The notes under the pieces are model-generated. The model saw only the letters and a program-made list of their open reading frames with translations. It did not search any database and had not been told where the DNA came from. This document shows, one piece after another, positions 1 to 11,711 of a stretch of 64,000 bases of DNA. This stretch comes from Gnetum montanum. Its lineage: Eukaryota; Streptophyta; Gnetopsida; Gnetales; Gnetaceae. The stretch covers positions 845,028 through 909,027 of the forward strand of contig MNCI01005943.1 of NCBI GenBank assembly GCA_015680685.1, in the 5' to 3' direction. A program made the position numbers and the translations under genes. The first letter of the stretch is position 1. Every line of letters begins with the position of its first letter.

Positions 1-245
1 AGGAACCCCATGTAGCAACACCACACTTCCATAGTTAGCTAAATTCTATGCACTTAGTAAAGAGTGTAGTTAGCTCTCAGCATAGAAAGCATAGTTAGTT
101 CTTAGCATAGAGAGCATAGTCTTTAGAGTTAGCCATTTTTTGGAGTATCTAGAGTTAGCCATTTTTCATAGTCAATAGAGTTAGCCATTTTCTACAACCA
201 GCAAACTTAGCCATTTTTCACAATTAGTAACTTCTACAATCTGCT
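1..245 (+). repeat. Leader repeats of element A
   Basis: Short repeats of the types 'agcatagt' and 'agagttagccattttt' fill the stretch before the gag start. The same 'agcatagt/gtgtagtt' words recur in the A LTR (11755-12700) and beside the antisense gene (8420-8620, 9700-9790). They look like decayed forms of the AGCGTA motif seen in B and D. Confidence 0.6.
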
Positions 246-266
246 CTTGCAAATTAATCCACACAC

Positions 267-3200
267 ATGAGTTTCAAGGAACCTTTGACATCAGTCTTGA
301 GCCCACTTGTTGTCTTGCCAACCCAAAAAGAAACCAGGATTGTCCACCCTACTAGTCTTGCCATGGTAGAGCCAAGACAATCCCTTAGGTTGCATGACCA
401 AGATCCCCAGTATACTATGCTAAATGATGAAAAATATAACTTCATATATGCAAAGATTCAAGTGGGCCTATTCGTAGATCACTTAGACATGGAAGTGGAG
501 CAAGGCTATGAGGTTATTCATCAGAATGGACAAGGGTATGTCCCCTCCCTAGTCAACTTCATCTTGCTCATGGAACCCTACTATTGGATACTTGCCTAGC
601 TCATCCAAAAAAATGAGTGCAAGGTAGGAATAGACTATGAGGAGCCTCTACAAGGAGAGGAAGATGAGTTCAAAGCTCATTCAGAGCATGAGGACTCCTT
701 CTACACTATATTCCAATGAGTGATCCCTAGTCTGGCTCTCTCGTAATCCTGTTCAATTGTCTTTCTTGAGACAGTCATAGCCTTGGCCTCACCTTCCAGG
801 TTAACACCTATGGTAGTGACACATGAAACATAGCATACGCATCACGATGCAGTGCCTCCCATTAACTTACCCTTCATGGCACCATCGCAACCTACCCAGC
901 CATCTCTGCCAATAGCAATCATGCTCACTCAACCTTACATTGACATAGTGCATGTCTCTTAGCCTTAAATGATTTAGGCACCTTATGTCCTACCTATTTT
1001 GTTGGTATCCTCAATAGTGGTTCAACCCACACACACATGGCATGCCCTAGTCATTAGGCCCATAGCATAGCCAATGCAACAAGCACCTCATGTGGTCCCA
1101 TAGCATACAAATAGGTCATGGAACACACAACTAGCATAGTGGATGGCATAACTAGCACAACCTTCTCAAGCATCCCAAAACTTGGATAGCCAAAAAAACT
1201 ATAAAGGAATTTATCAATCCAAACCTTAACAGAAGAGATGAAGCAACTTAAGGCTATCTCCTTTAAAATAGTTAATGTAGTGAACTTCTACTAGGGAAAC
1301 CCCATAAGTCCTACTATCCCACTACTGACTCTACCAACTAGAATCCCATTGCCCGAATTCACCAAGTACAATGGTGAAAGGGACCCAAACACATACTTGG
1401 TGATGTTAAAGTTTGAGTGCATGCTACTGCAAGCATGGTTGCATGCCATCATATGTGTGTTTGCCATGTCACTCACTGGCAAGGCACTAGACTAGTATTA
1501 TGCATTACCTAGGGCAAAATCTCCTCTTTGGAGGATATTCTAAGCTAGTTTGTGATGTGCTTCAAGTACAACTTGAAGCCTAAAACCACCTTGGACGAAC
1601 TAATGCAAATCAAGCAGGGCCACCTAGTGCCCATGCAAAAATTTGAGAGCCAATAGCTGAGATGCACCTCCTAGCCATCTTCAAGGTTGTAGTTAATGAC
1701 TTCATCAAGTTAAAACTATACTACTTGGCCTCGTAGTCTTTTAGCTAAGCATTTTCCTGGACCAAGAGCATACAAGGTGCAATGGAAGCTAGTATGGAGC
1801 TGACCTATGTGGCCTAAAAAACCTGCATGCTAGGAAAGATAGGGATAAGGGGAAAAAAACTACAACCATGGAAATTATCGCCAAAGAGGCCAAAACAACC
1901 AACCCAAGCCCTCAGCCAACAACAAAACTACCAACCTTAGCACTATGGCAGCTATCTAGCCCACATCACTGGTGGCCATAGCGCAAGCTTCTCCAAGGCC
2001 TAACTTTGAGCACAAGGATTGATCCAAGTATACCATGCTACCATTAAAACCTTTGAAATTGTTGGACCAACTACTAAAGGTTGGACTTATCTAGTAGAAG
2101 TAGATTTCTAAAGATGCTCGCAAAAGACATGATAGATAAACTACCACTACCACCAGTTGCTCCTTCATAACACCTATTTTTGCATAGCCCTACAGGATGA
2201 CCTCCAAAGAATGATTGATAAAGGCAAGTTGGTACTTGACACTACAAACATAGTCAAGCCTCAAAACCAATCTACGAGGGTGTATAAGGATCCTCTAAAT
2301 GTAGATGATGCAGGTTACATCATAAATGCTATTAGCATGGATGACAACCTAGAATTGATGTAACAAACATTCGTGGTTTGTGCGTCCTTTGGTAGCTCAA
2401 GGATCCCTTTAGCCCCTATAGGTTCAAGGCAACATTAATAGATCCTCTAGGAGACAACCTAGGAGACCCAATGAGCATCTTGCAGATAGAATTATTAGGC
2501 AATGTCAAGAGCAAAGAGTACTTGATCCATTGAAACTACTCCCTCTATCTACAGTCCCCATGGCCAAAACAACTATGGAGGCCATCACCAACAACTCGCA
2601 AGCAAGCACCAAAGCCCCTATGCAAGCCAAGCCAAAAAAGCCCAAGTCACCTCCCTATGAGATTCATCATTTAGGATGTATGGAAGAAGTCAAAGCTAGT
2701 AAAAATGCAACCGATGGTAAAGAATTCATAGATGCATTAGCCCAAGTTAAGTAAGCACTAAAATAGAAGAACACGATGTTGAGCCTCTATGATCTAATCA
2801 TGATCTTATTTGCCCATTGCAAACTACTAGTACAGATGTTGACCTTCATTCTTGTCATAGAGGACATCCAAGTAGATGAAAATTTCATCCACACTATGAT
2901 GTTACCTCTTGTGCCATAGGAATTGAGCTCCACACCCCTTGCATTTTGTGATGAGGTAATTAAGGTCAACCCTGAGAATGGTGAGGTCATAATACCATCC
3001 ATGTTTATCACCATACATGTTAGGCAATGCAATATTTAGAGGATGCAAGTTGATGACAGGATAGCAACAAATGTTATCCTATACACTGTCATCGATAAGT
3101 GGGGCCCAATGAACCAAATTAAATCAATGAAAATTGCATGCTTGAAGTGCTTTAGTAGGTCATGCATCATTGTTAGGGATATCGTCACAATAGCCTTCAT

Positions 3201-3642
3201 GGTAGGGGAGAAATTCCCTATCACTGTTGAGTTCATCATCATAGAGGAGATGCTGGGATTTATCTTGATATTAGGCAAGCCTTAGTTGGCCTAGCTATAG
3301 GCTGTCTCCTCCTTGATTCATTAAGAAATTCACCTTCTGCATGAAGGTGGTGAAGTTATCATCCATGGTGATAATGCCATCCCTCTAGATATCAACAACA
3401 TAGAATTGGAGCAAGGGTTGAAGGTCGAATTCCCTAATGACACACCTTCGGTAGATAAGGAAACACATGAAGCTGATGCACCTGAAGATGTGGTAGAAGC
3501 CATTGACCTCCTGGGAAACACCTTGTGGGTAGAATTTCCCTTCAATGTAGCAAGTGAAGGTTAATAAGACTACCAAATAGTCCAATCTAGGCCTTACGCA
3601 TCCCCTAATCCACACTAGATTAGGAAGAAACTACATGACTAA
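267..3642 (+). pseudogene. gag-pro: gag-pro remnant of element A
   Basis: This is the degenerate structural polyprotein and protease region. The reading frame at 267-599 matches the N-terminal part of the D gag, including the 'PRQSLRL' stretch and a 'YNFI' segment. The retrotransposon gag domain lies at about 1290-1760, with the conserved 'KYNGE.DPN' and 'LTGKALD' stretches. A decayed zinc-finger-like segment followed by 'IDKGKLVLD' lies at about 2150-2260. The protease-like segment at 3040-3290 begins with 'QVDD' where D has 'HVDDGA'. The end is placed at the TAA at 3640-3642 by alignment with the pro ends of B and C ('IRKKLHD' versus 'MIKKQL.N'). Many stops and frameshifts make it non-coding. 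Confidence 0.8.
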
Positions 3643-3924
3643 GGTACTTCCTTTGTCCAAAAGCATGCTAGGAACTTGCTCGCTATTTGCTTCCACACAT
3701 CTTGCATCCTACCTCCCATTTACGTTGCATTAGCATTGTAGCATATTATTTGCATTTAGTTTAATTGCTTAGCTTACCATCCACATTACCTATGCATTTG
3801 ATAGCTTAGTTTACATTCCTATCATTGCTAATTTAATGCATTTCCTTTCATGCATAAAAACATCAACATGCATAAAAATCACAAAAGCTAAAATTACAAA
3901 AAAAAGTAATAGCATTGACCTGTC

Positions 3925-4340
3925 ATGGCCTTAAATTGGTGATGTGTGGATCACCATGGCCTTAAATTGGCAACGTTGTGGCCCACCATGGCCTTAAACT
4001 AGCAACGAGTGGCCTAAAATGGCCTTAAACTACCCCCTATTAATCCTCTCACTATGGCTCAAAATGGCCTAAAACTAGCAGTACATGGCCTAGAATGGCT
4101 TAAAACTATCATCGTAGCTTGAAAAGGCCTTAAACTAGCTACATGTGACACGAAATGGCCTAAAAATATCATCATGGCCCAAAATAGCCCTAAACTAGCA
4201 ACACAAGTAGCTTAGAATGGCCTTAAACTATTGCATTTAATCCCATCATAGCAGCCGAAAATGGCCTTAAACTAGCATCGACCCTCTCATGATGGCCTTA
4301 AACTAGCATGGTCCTTGAAATGGCCTAGTCACACTATCAT
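3925..4340 (+). repeat. Hairpin array I of element A (between pro and antisense gene)
   Basis: About a dozen imperfect units of the form 'tggcct..aaatGGCCTTAAACTAGCA', spaced at about 25-50 bp. The GGCC...GGCC core can form a short stem, and the TTAAACTAGCA tail is the most constant part. The same array lies at the corresponding place in B (23530), C (37436) and, reversed, in D (50160). Confidence 0.8.
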
Positions 4341-4541
4341 CACATAATCCTAACTTAGCACATTAATTCATCGCATGGAAAATAACCATAAAAAGAAAGT
4401 TTACACATTACATGTTACATATAGCAAATGCATTCATTAGATGCCATATGAATATCAATTTATAGTATGAGCAGTATCATGTGACAAAAGCATAGCAGAA
4501 ATAGCAAAAATGCCTAATAGTAGGGGTACATATAGTCATGC

Positions 4542-7500
4542 TCAACCAGTGGCGCTAGGTGGGGGTGGAGGTTCTTCTTCCTCCACCATGTTGCTAGGGC
4601 CTACAACATCTCGAGGTACCTACGACCATAATCATAGAAAAAACACGTAGTTAGTAAGCAAACCTATACTACATAAGCTAAACCAAAACATGTAAAAAAG
4701 CATAAAAGAAAACTAACCTAAGAGGATCCCACATCAGTGTGTTCTGGAGCTAACTTTCCTAGAACAACCTCTAAGTGTTGGAGGATCTTGGTCTCAGAAA
4801 GTTGTGTCTACTCCTCCTAGCCAAAGTCAATCCTCGCAAGGGTCTTGCCTTTGTCAATGGTGTTCCATGTTGATGGCATCATTGAAAAGGTAGTAGAAGA
4901 AGCCTCTTTGCAAGGAGTGATGATCTACCTCTTAGGAGAACTACTCACCACCATGTGCTGTGAGAACAACTTGTATGCCTACCTCCTATTGGTCACCTCA
5001 AGAAACATCTCAAGGTGGTTGGTGTTTAGTAGAATCTTTCTTGTGCCATTGCAGGTACACATTGCACTCTTGCTTATACTAGTGCTTGTGGGTCTTTTGT
5101 GTTTTCCCCCATTGGTAGACCTTCATGTTGTAATTCTTCCAATCTTGATTCTTTTGGGCAAGGAAGTCCATCTATAGCCATTGCTCTATCAACTCTTTTG
5201 TGGCCTCATTTTTACCACTGAGAACTATCCAATATTGAGCACACTCAATCTCAGAGGTACACTAGGTGTTATCTCTATGTGATCTAGTTGTTAAGAAATC
5301 ATACTTGGATTGAAGATCTTAGATCTTTGTATCTTGGCTAGCTGCCCTCTCCTGTAGTTGATGCACATGTTTTCACAGGTGCTCATTCGATCACCTATAG
5401 ATCCATAATGCCTTTGCATAGGAAAGAGTGCACTTGTTCGATGTCTCATACATGTGATGAGATACCTGATCAACTTCAGAAGAGAGATTAGGAAGGGCAT
5501 CCACCTTGGCCACCTTGCTTAGATCCCATAGTAGCTTAGGACCTATAGGCATGTAATAGTATATCAATCTTAGCGAAGAACTAAGCATTCAAGCGGTGAA
5601 GTAACATAGAGAAAAATAACATCATGCACATATTGAGCTTAGGATCTACCTATTGCAAGCAATCCACAATGTCCTCAATGATGCTTTCCATGAAGGTCAA
5701 TTTATTGGGCATTTCTACGCATAGCTCCATGTGGTAGGTAAATGTGGAACCACTGATAGGGACATTTGATGTTGTAACATAACAATGCAATTAGCATATA
5801 ATTGAATAGCTAAAGATGCTAGAGAAAATAAGCAAAGATATATGGCAATCCAAGTTAGTTACATAGCAAGCCCTTAGGTGTGAGTGCAGGGGATCACCTA
5901 GCTACATACCATCAAACAAGCTATCAAAATCTACCCCATTGTGGTTGGGCAACCCCTCTTCCTCCAACTGTCAGAGGGTCTCTGTTGCCTCAAGCAACTC
6001 ATCTTCATGAGCCTTCCCCTCAACTTGAGGGGATGCTTCTTTTGCTACTGCCTTAGCCGCTTCTCTGGAAGCCCCCTCTCCTATCTCTATGATTACTGTA
6101 TATCCATACATAGCATATTAGTACACATATGCATGCCACTAGCTAGTTAATAGCATAACATAAAAGAAAAATATAAAAATATAAACATACATTAATATAA
6201 TATATGCATCTAACAAGTTACACATACTAACTTGCAACATTTGTGTGAAAGCTTTAAAGCTTAATATAGATCCTCTTGTTGCTTAGCCTCTTGATCTTTG
6301 CCTTAGATAGTCCCACCATCTCTGCAATATAGTGATCTATCTTACTCACGTTCTTGGGGTTAACTGGAGGATCCTCACCTATGCTATCGCATGAGTGATG
6401 CAACTGCCCCATGGGACCCTTAGTCATTATGGATAATGACTCATCAATCTCCTCTAGGATGTCTTGTACTCAAGTGATCATGAACATGTGCTTAATCCAT
6501 GGCTTAGACAGTTGCTCGCGATCCTGCACAACCCATCGTCCACCATTGCACACAACCAAGAGCTCTGTGAACCTTCATAGGTATCCTGTGAAGAACACAA
6601 AGTGGACATGGGACCTTGCTTGGAGGTTGAACCATAGCCTAGATATCTTTGCATGCAAGCCAATAGTGATATATGCACCCTAATTGAACCTCATGCCATC
6701 CAGTAGCACCTCTTTCATCATCCATGCTTGTTCCATTCGAAGGAACTTTCCTTGGGAGAGCAACTTTGGAAAGGCACAAGTGCAAAATAGAGGGTAGAGC
6801 TTCCATACCTCAAGCACAAGCACATCCTTAATTGGTATGCCCTTATGAGATCGAGTGGCCTCTAACCAGTACTCAATCTCCCCTCTATAGTCCACCTTCA
6901 TGCTGGCCTTATCAACAATCATTGGACCATCAGTGGGAAGGCCAAAGAGGTCAACAAATAAGGCCTCGTTGAGGTCAAGCACGACTATCATACTATGTAC
7001 TCAGGTGAAAAATTATCTGATGTTGTTGCTGAAGGAGTCAATGCTGGTGACCATTTTGACCTTCGAGATACTTAGGCTAAGGCCAAAAAATAGGTTCATG
7101 AATCCTGCATGTGTGAGCCAAGTTATCAATGCATTTGGAGCTTTACAACATAGCCAATGTTGTACACACTCCACATTGTCATTTTTCATAATGAGGGTGG
7201 CCTCTATGTGGCTCGTCGTGATCACTGTCACCTTGCCTTAGTCAACCACCAATGTAATAAAGGAAAAACAATGTTAGCATCATGAAAAGATAAACTAATA
7301 GACATACATGAGCAACCACATAAGTCAAAACAATAGATGCATATGTGGCACAAATATGCTGCAAGACAAAGGTGGCGTTGCAAGAATCTCCTCGATGTTA
7401 ATCTTACTAGTAGCCCACTCCTCATCCAACCAACTGTGGTTTCTACATTGCTTGTATGCCTTTAGGTATCAAGTAGGGTAAGCCTCTAGGTCAGACCCCA

Positions 7501-9654
7501 CCTACTCAATCATAGCTACTTGAACATTCATGCTAGATGAGAACACCTCCAAGGTAGTGTGGGCGAAGGCTAAAGCATCCACCTCCTAATGTAGGCCATC
7601 CTCATCAACTTTAAACCTGGAATTAGTCATGAGTCGTTAGCAATTAGACATGAGCAAGTAGTAAGAAACACATTACGAAAACCATGAAAGCACTTACCCT
7701 CTAGCATAGTAGATAGTTCCAAGTGGATTCTGGAATAGGGTGTGCACTCGCAATGCAATAAAAAGGGTATTACTCTTATTGTAGCAATGAAACTCCATCA
7801 TGTGCCATAGCCTAGATAGATGTTGAGTGCTCCTAGGACCTCTACTCAAACCATTTGTCCCATCATTGCTAGCAGTAGGCTCATATGAGATAAATCTTAG
7901 GATGCCCCGCAAGTTAGCCCCAAGCAGTAACATCTCCATGATCACACTAGCAGCCTCCACTACCAAGTGTGACCACATGATCACACTAAACTGCTACAAC
8001 AAGAATTTTAGGAACTCATGAGCCCATGGCCAGAACCACACCACTTGATGGCCCACTTGCATATTTGGCACAGGTGTGTTGGGGACGGGTCTGCTCATAT
8101 AGCATAAGATGCTCATGAGCTCCACTATGATCAAGACAAGCTTCAAAAACATCATGTAACCACCAAGTAATAAGAAAATATTTAGTATACATACATAGAT
8201 GCAAATTTTGGCATTAACTTATTAAAGTAAGTTAACACTATACAAAATGCACTAACAAATTTTTTTTAATTTTGATAATGCCCTTTGGGACCCCGTGGAT
8301 ATAGTACATTAACCAATCCATTTGACGCACCTAGTACTCACTAGGGTACAACACAATTTTATAGGCTTAGCATTTCATTTTGCAAGTTTAACATCATGCA
8401 TAGTTTAGAGAATTTTGGCAAAAGTTTTCTAACTCTGGGCTACCTTAGTAGAGAGCATAGTCCTAAAAATTGCAAAAATCTTCTAACTCTGGGCTACCTC
8501 AGTAAAGAGTGTAGTCCAAAAAGGAGGGAGGAAAAATTTTTCTAACTCTAGCAATACCCCGACCATGCTCTGAAACATGGAGAGCATAGTCCTGAAAAAC
8601 TAACATTTTTCCAAACACCTGCAATGTAGGCATTTTTAGAAATACTTACTGAGCTACACTCTCAATGCATGGAGTGGAAGTCCCACGACCATGGAGGGAA
8701 TAGTCTCCTCATGGCATTGTGCCCAATAATCCCCTTAGTCACCATCATGGCCGAGTGTTCCTCTTGTACCCTCTCAAAAAATAAGGAAAAAAGAGAAACA
8801 AAGTGTGCTCTAGCGTCAATTGCCCTCATGGCCCCTGTAGTCACGTTGTAAGGCGAAACCACCCCTATGATCCTTGTGGCTTCCATGACCTTGGTGATGT
8901 GTAATGCACCTGGTCCTTACCCCATTCCAAAAGGAAGAAATAAAAAAAAGTAGGGATAGACCTCTACCTTGCCCCTACCCCATACCAAAGATAGAGAAGA
9001 AATTTTTCAAAAGAAAAGAAAAAATGTAGGGACAAACCTTTTCCATGCACCTTGCCCCATGATAGGCTACCCTTGGCTACTACCATAACCCTAGAATCCC
9101 TACAACGTTGTTGCCATAACCTTGGTAAAAATAAATTTGTTTTTTCAAAAATGTAGGATTAACCCCCATGTAGCCCTAAAGGGCCAAAATAAAATCCTAG
9201 GCCCAATGTCACATAGAAGAAAATATAAAAGAAAAATTTCAACTCTTCATCTAAAAACCTCCCTACCATCAAATCCTCCCTCGTTGCATTGTGTTGAAAT
9301 GACATGCGACGGTAGAAGTCATCGCCATGGTAGGGAATCATGGCAAGGAACAACACATGACTATGCACCTAAACCCTCGCCAATGAAAAAAGTGAACAAT
9401 GAAAAATGAACAAAGGAGTTAGCATAGTTAGGGTACCTAGCTAATGCTGATGACTACCTCTCCTCCACACATGTTTATGCTAGGCAACCTAGTGCTTGTT
9501 CCTCCTCTTTGATGTTAACTAGTCTTGGGTGTAGGTGTCCACTCCAGTGCATCATTGTTCCAACTATGCTCTCCATTGGTAGCATGAAATAGTAATGGAA
9601 AAACTACGCTCTAGACATCACAATCAAAAGAAACAAAATGGAAACTTACCCATG
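4542..9654 (-). pseudogene. Antisense multi-exon gene of element A, degenerate
   Basis: This runs opposite to gag-pro and matches the antisense gene of D exon by exon. Moving 5' to 3' on the minus strand: the HAD/FCP1-like exon lies at about 7694-8060 ('HEFLKFLL.QFSVIMWSHLV' and 'NTLFIALRVHTLFQNPLGTIYY') and is followed by a GTAAGTG donor. The next exon is at about 7383-7620. The large middle exon at about 6680-7230 includes 'KLYPLF', 'FPKLLSQ' and 'GMRFN'. A short helical exon lies at about 5640-5740 ('NKLTFMESIIEDIV') and a coiled-coil exon at about 4800-5600. The terminal acidic, proline-rich exon ends in TGA at 4542-4544. Exon 1 could not be placed, although 'ATGG' followed by GTAAG at about 9648-9653 is near the expected position. 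Frameshifts and stops abound. Confidence 0.7.
8420..8620. repeat. Element-specific motif cluster in intron 1 of the A antisense gene
   Basis: Repeated phrases such as 'aactctgggctacct', 'agagcatagtcct' and 'gagtgtagtcc' occur here, with a second small cluster at 9700-9790. They match the repeats of the A LTR (11755-12700) and the A leader. D has its own motif version at the equivalent place (45750-46170). Confidence 0.6.
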
Positions 9655-9879
9655 GTGAAAATGTGCCTATATATCCTCCTAGGATCATTCAATGATCCAC
9701 CAACTTGGGACTATGCTCCACATTGGATGCCCAATGAAGAGCATAGTTGGGTGAGAGCATAGTAAGGTGATAGTGTAGTTACCCATACTTAGCTAAAATT
9801 TTCAATTTTTTTCACCTAGTAAATGCTTAAGCCAATTTCAGTCCTCAAGAATAGTAAACCTTCCTAGAATGACATGACT

Positions 9880-10450
9880 GACACATCCATGGTTTGCTAA
9901 GACCTAAAACTGCCATGCACATGGCCTGCCAAGGCCTAGAATTGGCATAAGCATGTTTAACTTCCTTAATAGCTTACATGAATATGTAGGTAAATTTCAT
10001 CGCATTGCTTTCTCTTCATTTGTGCATTTTTGCCTCATTAAAATAGGTGCTACTTGATGCTTTTTTAGTCCATTTTGCAGGAAGTTGTATTACGCTTAGC
10101 ATGCAACACTGCATATTAATCCAATAAGGTAAGCATTCATTTGCTATAACATTAAATTGGTACAACTTTTCCACCATGACATTAAATTGACACCCAAATA
10201 TTTCATTTGCTATGATGTTAAACTGGCACAACATTCATTTGTTATGATGTTAAATTGGTACAACAACTCATCTTCTATGATGCTATATTGACATAGTATT
10301 CGTCTGCTATGATGCTAAACTAGCATAGCACACGTCCACTATGATGCTAAACTGGCACATAGTAGTTCATTGGGACTACAAACTAGCACACCATGGTCTT
10401 CTAGGACCTTAAACTAGTAGAGCTATGATCTATCAAGACGTTAAATTGGG
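9880..10450 (+). repeat. Fused hairpin arrays II and III of element A
   Basis: The first units ('tttgctaagacctaaaactgccatg', shown here only in part as gctaagacctaaaactg) resemble the array before pol in B and C. The later units (for example 'ctatgatgttaaactggcac') resemble the array after pol. Between them lies about 180 bp with a splice-acceptor-like 'ccattttgcag' (10070-10080) and, shortly after, 'aataaggtaagcattcat'. The latter aligns with 'gcaaggtaacaatcat' at the very end of B and C pol. Pol is therefore missing almost exactly between its acceptor and the downstream donor-like site. Confidence 0.75.
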
Positions 10451-10569
10451 TTCACAGTTAGCCACATACAATTTTGCAAGCAAGCGAGTGAGTATAACTC
10501 TAACTTCCCCTCCTCCCCCACACCCCCNTACTCTTTTCTACACCATGTGGGCAGGGATATTGTAGTCCT

Positions 10570-10760
10570 ATAATGGAGAACCTAAAATTGGTATAGCGTT
10601 TGAAGCACTTATAGCATCATCACCCCTTGACATTTTATTGGCTCTTTGAGCGCTTGTAGCATCAACGTCCCCTACCATTTTGTCGGTTTTTCGAGCACTT
10701 GCCATTGGTTTGGCCTTTGGAGCACTTGCAGTGTCTTCACCCTTGACATTTTATTTGCAT
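10570..10760 (+). repeat. Short tandem repeat in the A 3' region
   Basis: Three to four imperfect units of about 55 bp contain 'gagcacttg.agcatca' and 'cttgacattttattggc'. An unknown base lies at 10528, just upstream. No coding content is seen. Confidence 0.6.
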
Positions 10761-11695
10761 GGTGTGTTTTGTATTTTTTTTTATCTTCTTGGAGTTGTGT
10801 TTGCAAGATGAAGCCCTAGGTAGTCATGCAAAGATGCATCCCATCACAACAGTAAGTCACCACATTTTTTTGATATGCATGATTAGACTAGCTAAGCCAC
10901 TCAAGAGTGCACATCCCTACTATCCTATTATAGCCTACTTACAACCATCCCTATGTACTAATACTCTTGCAGTCCCCCTCATAGTCAAACATGCAAACCT
11001 CTCTAATGCATACATGTTGCGACTACATGGAATCCTCTTCAAGTCAAATGATAGAACCCAAGGTTGACGTAACACAAGTTGTCTCATGGGAAGCCTCTGT
11101 TGGCTTGTTAAAGCCTAGGTGGATATAACAAAAGTCATCATGGGGAGGAAAAACCTATCCTATAGATGCAATGCAGATTCATAAGGATGAAAGAAAAACC
11201 CATCTAGTGGCATGTAGTCCACTTGATGGAAAGCACCATATAGTTAGAATTTAGCAAAGTGTAGAGCCCAAAGAAGGTTCACCCCACAAAAAGAGAAAAA
11301 AAAGAAAAACAAAAAAATAAAATGGGGATAAGAACATCCCCAAGCAACCCAACAACAAAGTAATTTTGCAACTAACTTAGCCTTGAATCTACACCCTGAC
11401 TCTCTCATGAGCACTTTGATAAGAGGTCAACATTTTCAAGGGCCAACCACTCTAGTGCTATGGTCACCATCAGCTGTGAAGTCCTTACATCATAACATCC
11501 CACTTGTACTTCTCCTCCCTTTTATCCCTAGCATATTACCTATACCTTTTACTCCCAGCTTATCACTATCCATAGCACTCTTGAGCATGATGCAACAACA
11601 TTCGATTAGGTATTGAAGAGCGATGTTGGTGCCAAGCTTGTTGTGATGTTTTGTCATTCTTTGTTAATGTCTCTTGGGCCACTCCTCTAGACGTC
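10761..11695 (+). other. 3' untranslated region of element A
   Basis: No recognisable coding sequence. A stretch at about 10790-10850 ('gttgtgtttgca' followed downstream by 'gcaaagatgcat') aligns with B at about 31200-31250 ('gttgtgttttgcag' and 'caaagatgcat'). This suggests a shared acceptor-like site in the 3' region of both families. Confidence 0.5.
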
Positions 11696-11711
11696 AACAA
11701 AAAGGAGCCAA
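11696..11711 (+). promoter_or_regulatory. Polypurine tract of element A
   Basis: 'caacaaaaaggagcca' lies immediately before the LTR start TGATACACC. It corresponds to 'aatgaagaggggccat' in B (31953-31968) and the purine-rich sequence beside the D 3' LTR. This is the expected primer site for plus-strand synthesis. Confidence 0.75.

Noticed and set aside
4542-9654. An envelope-like gene as the extra coding region of the elements
   Set aside because: Some plant Ty3/gypsy elements carry env-like ORFs after pol, but this gene is antisense, has introns, shows no signal peptide or membrane segment, and matches a HAD-like fold.
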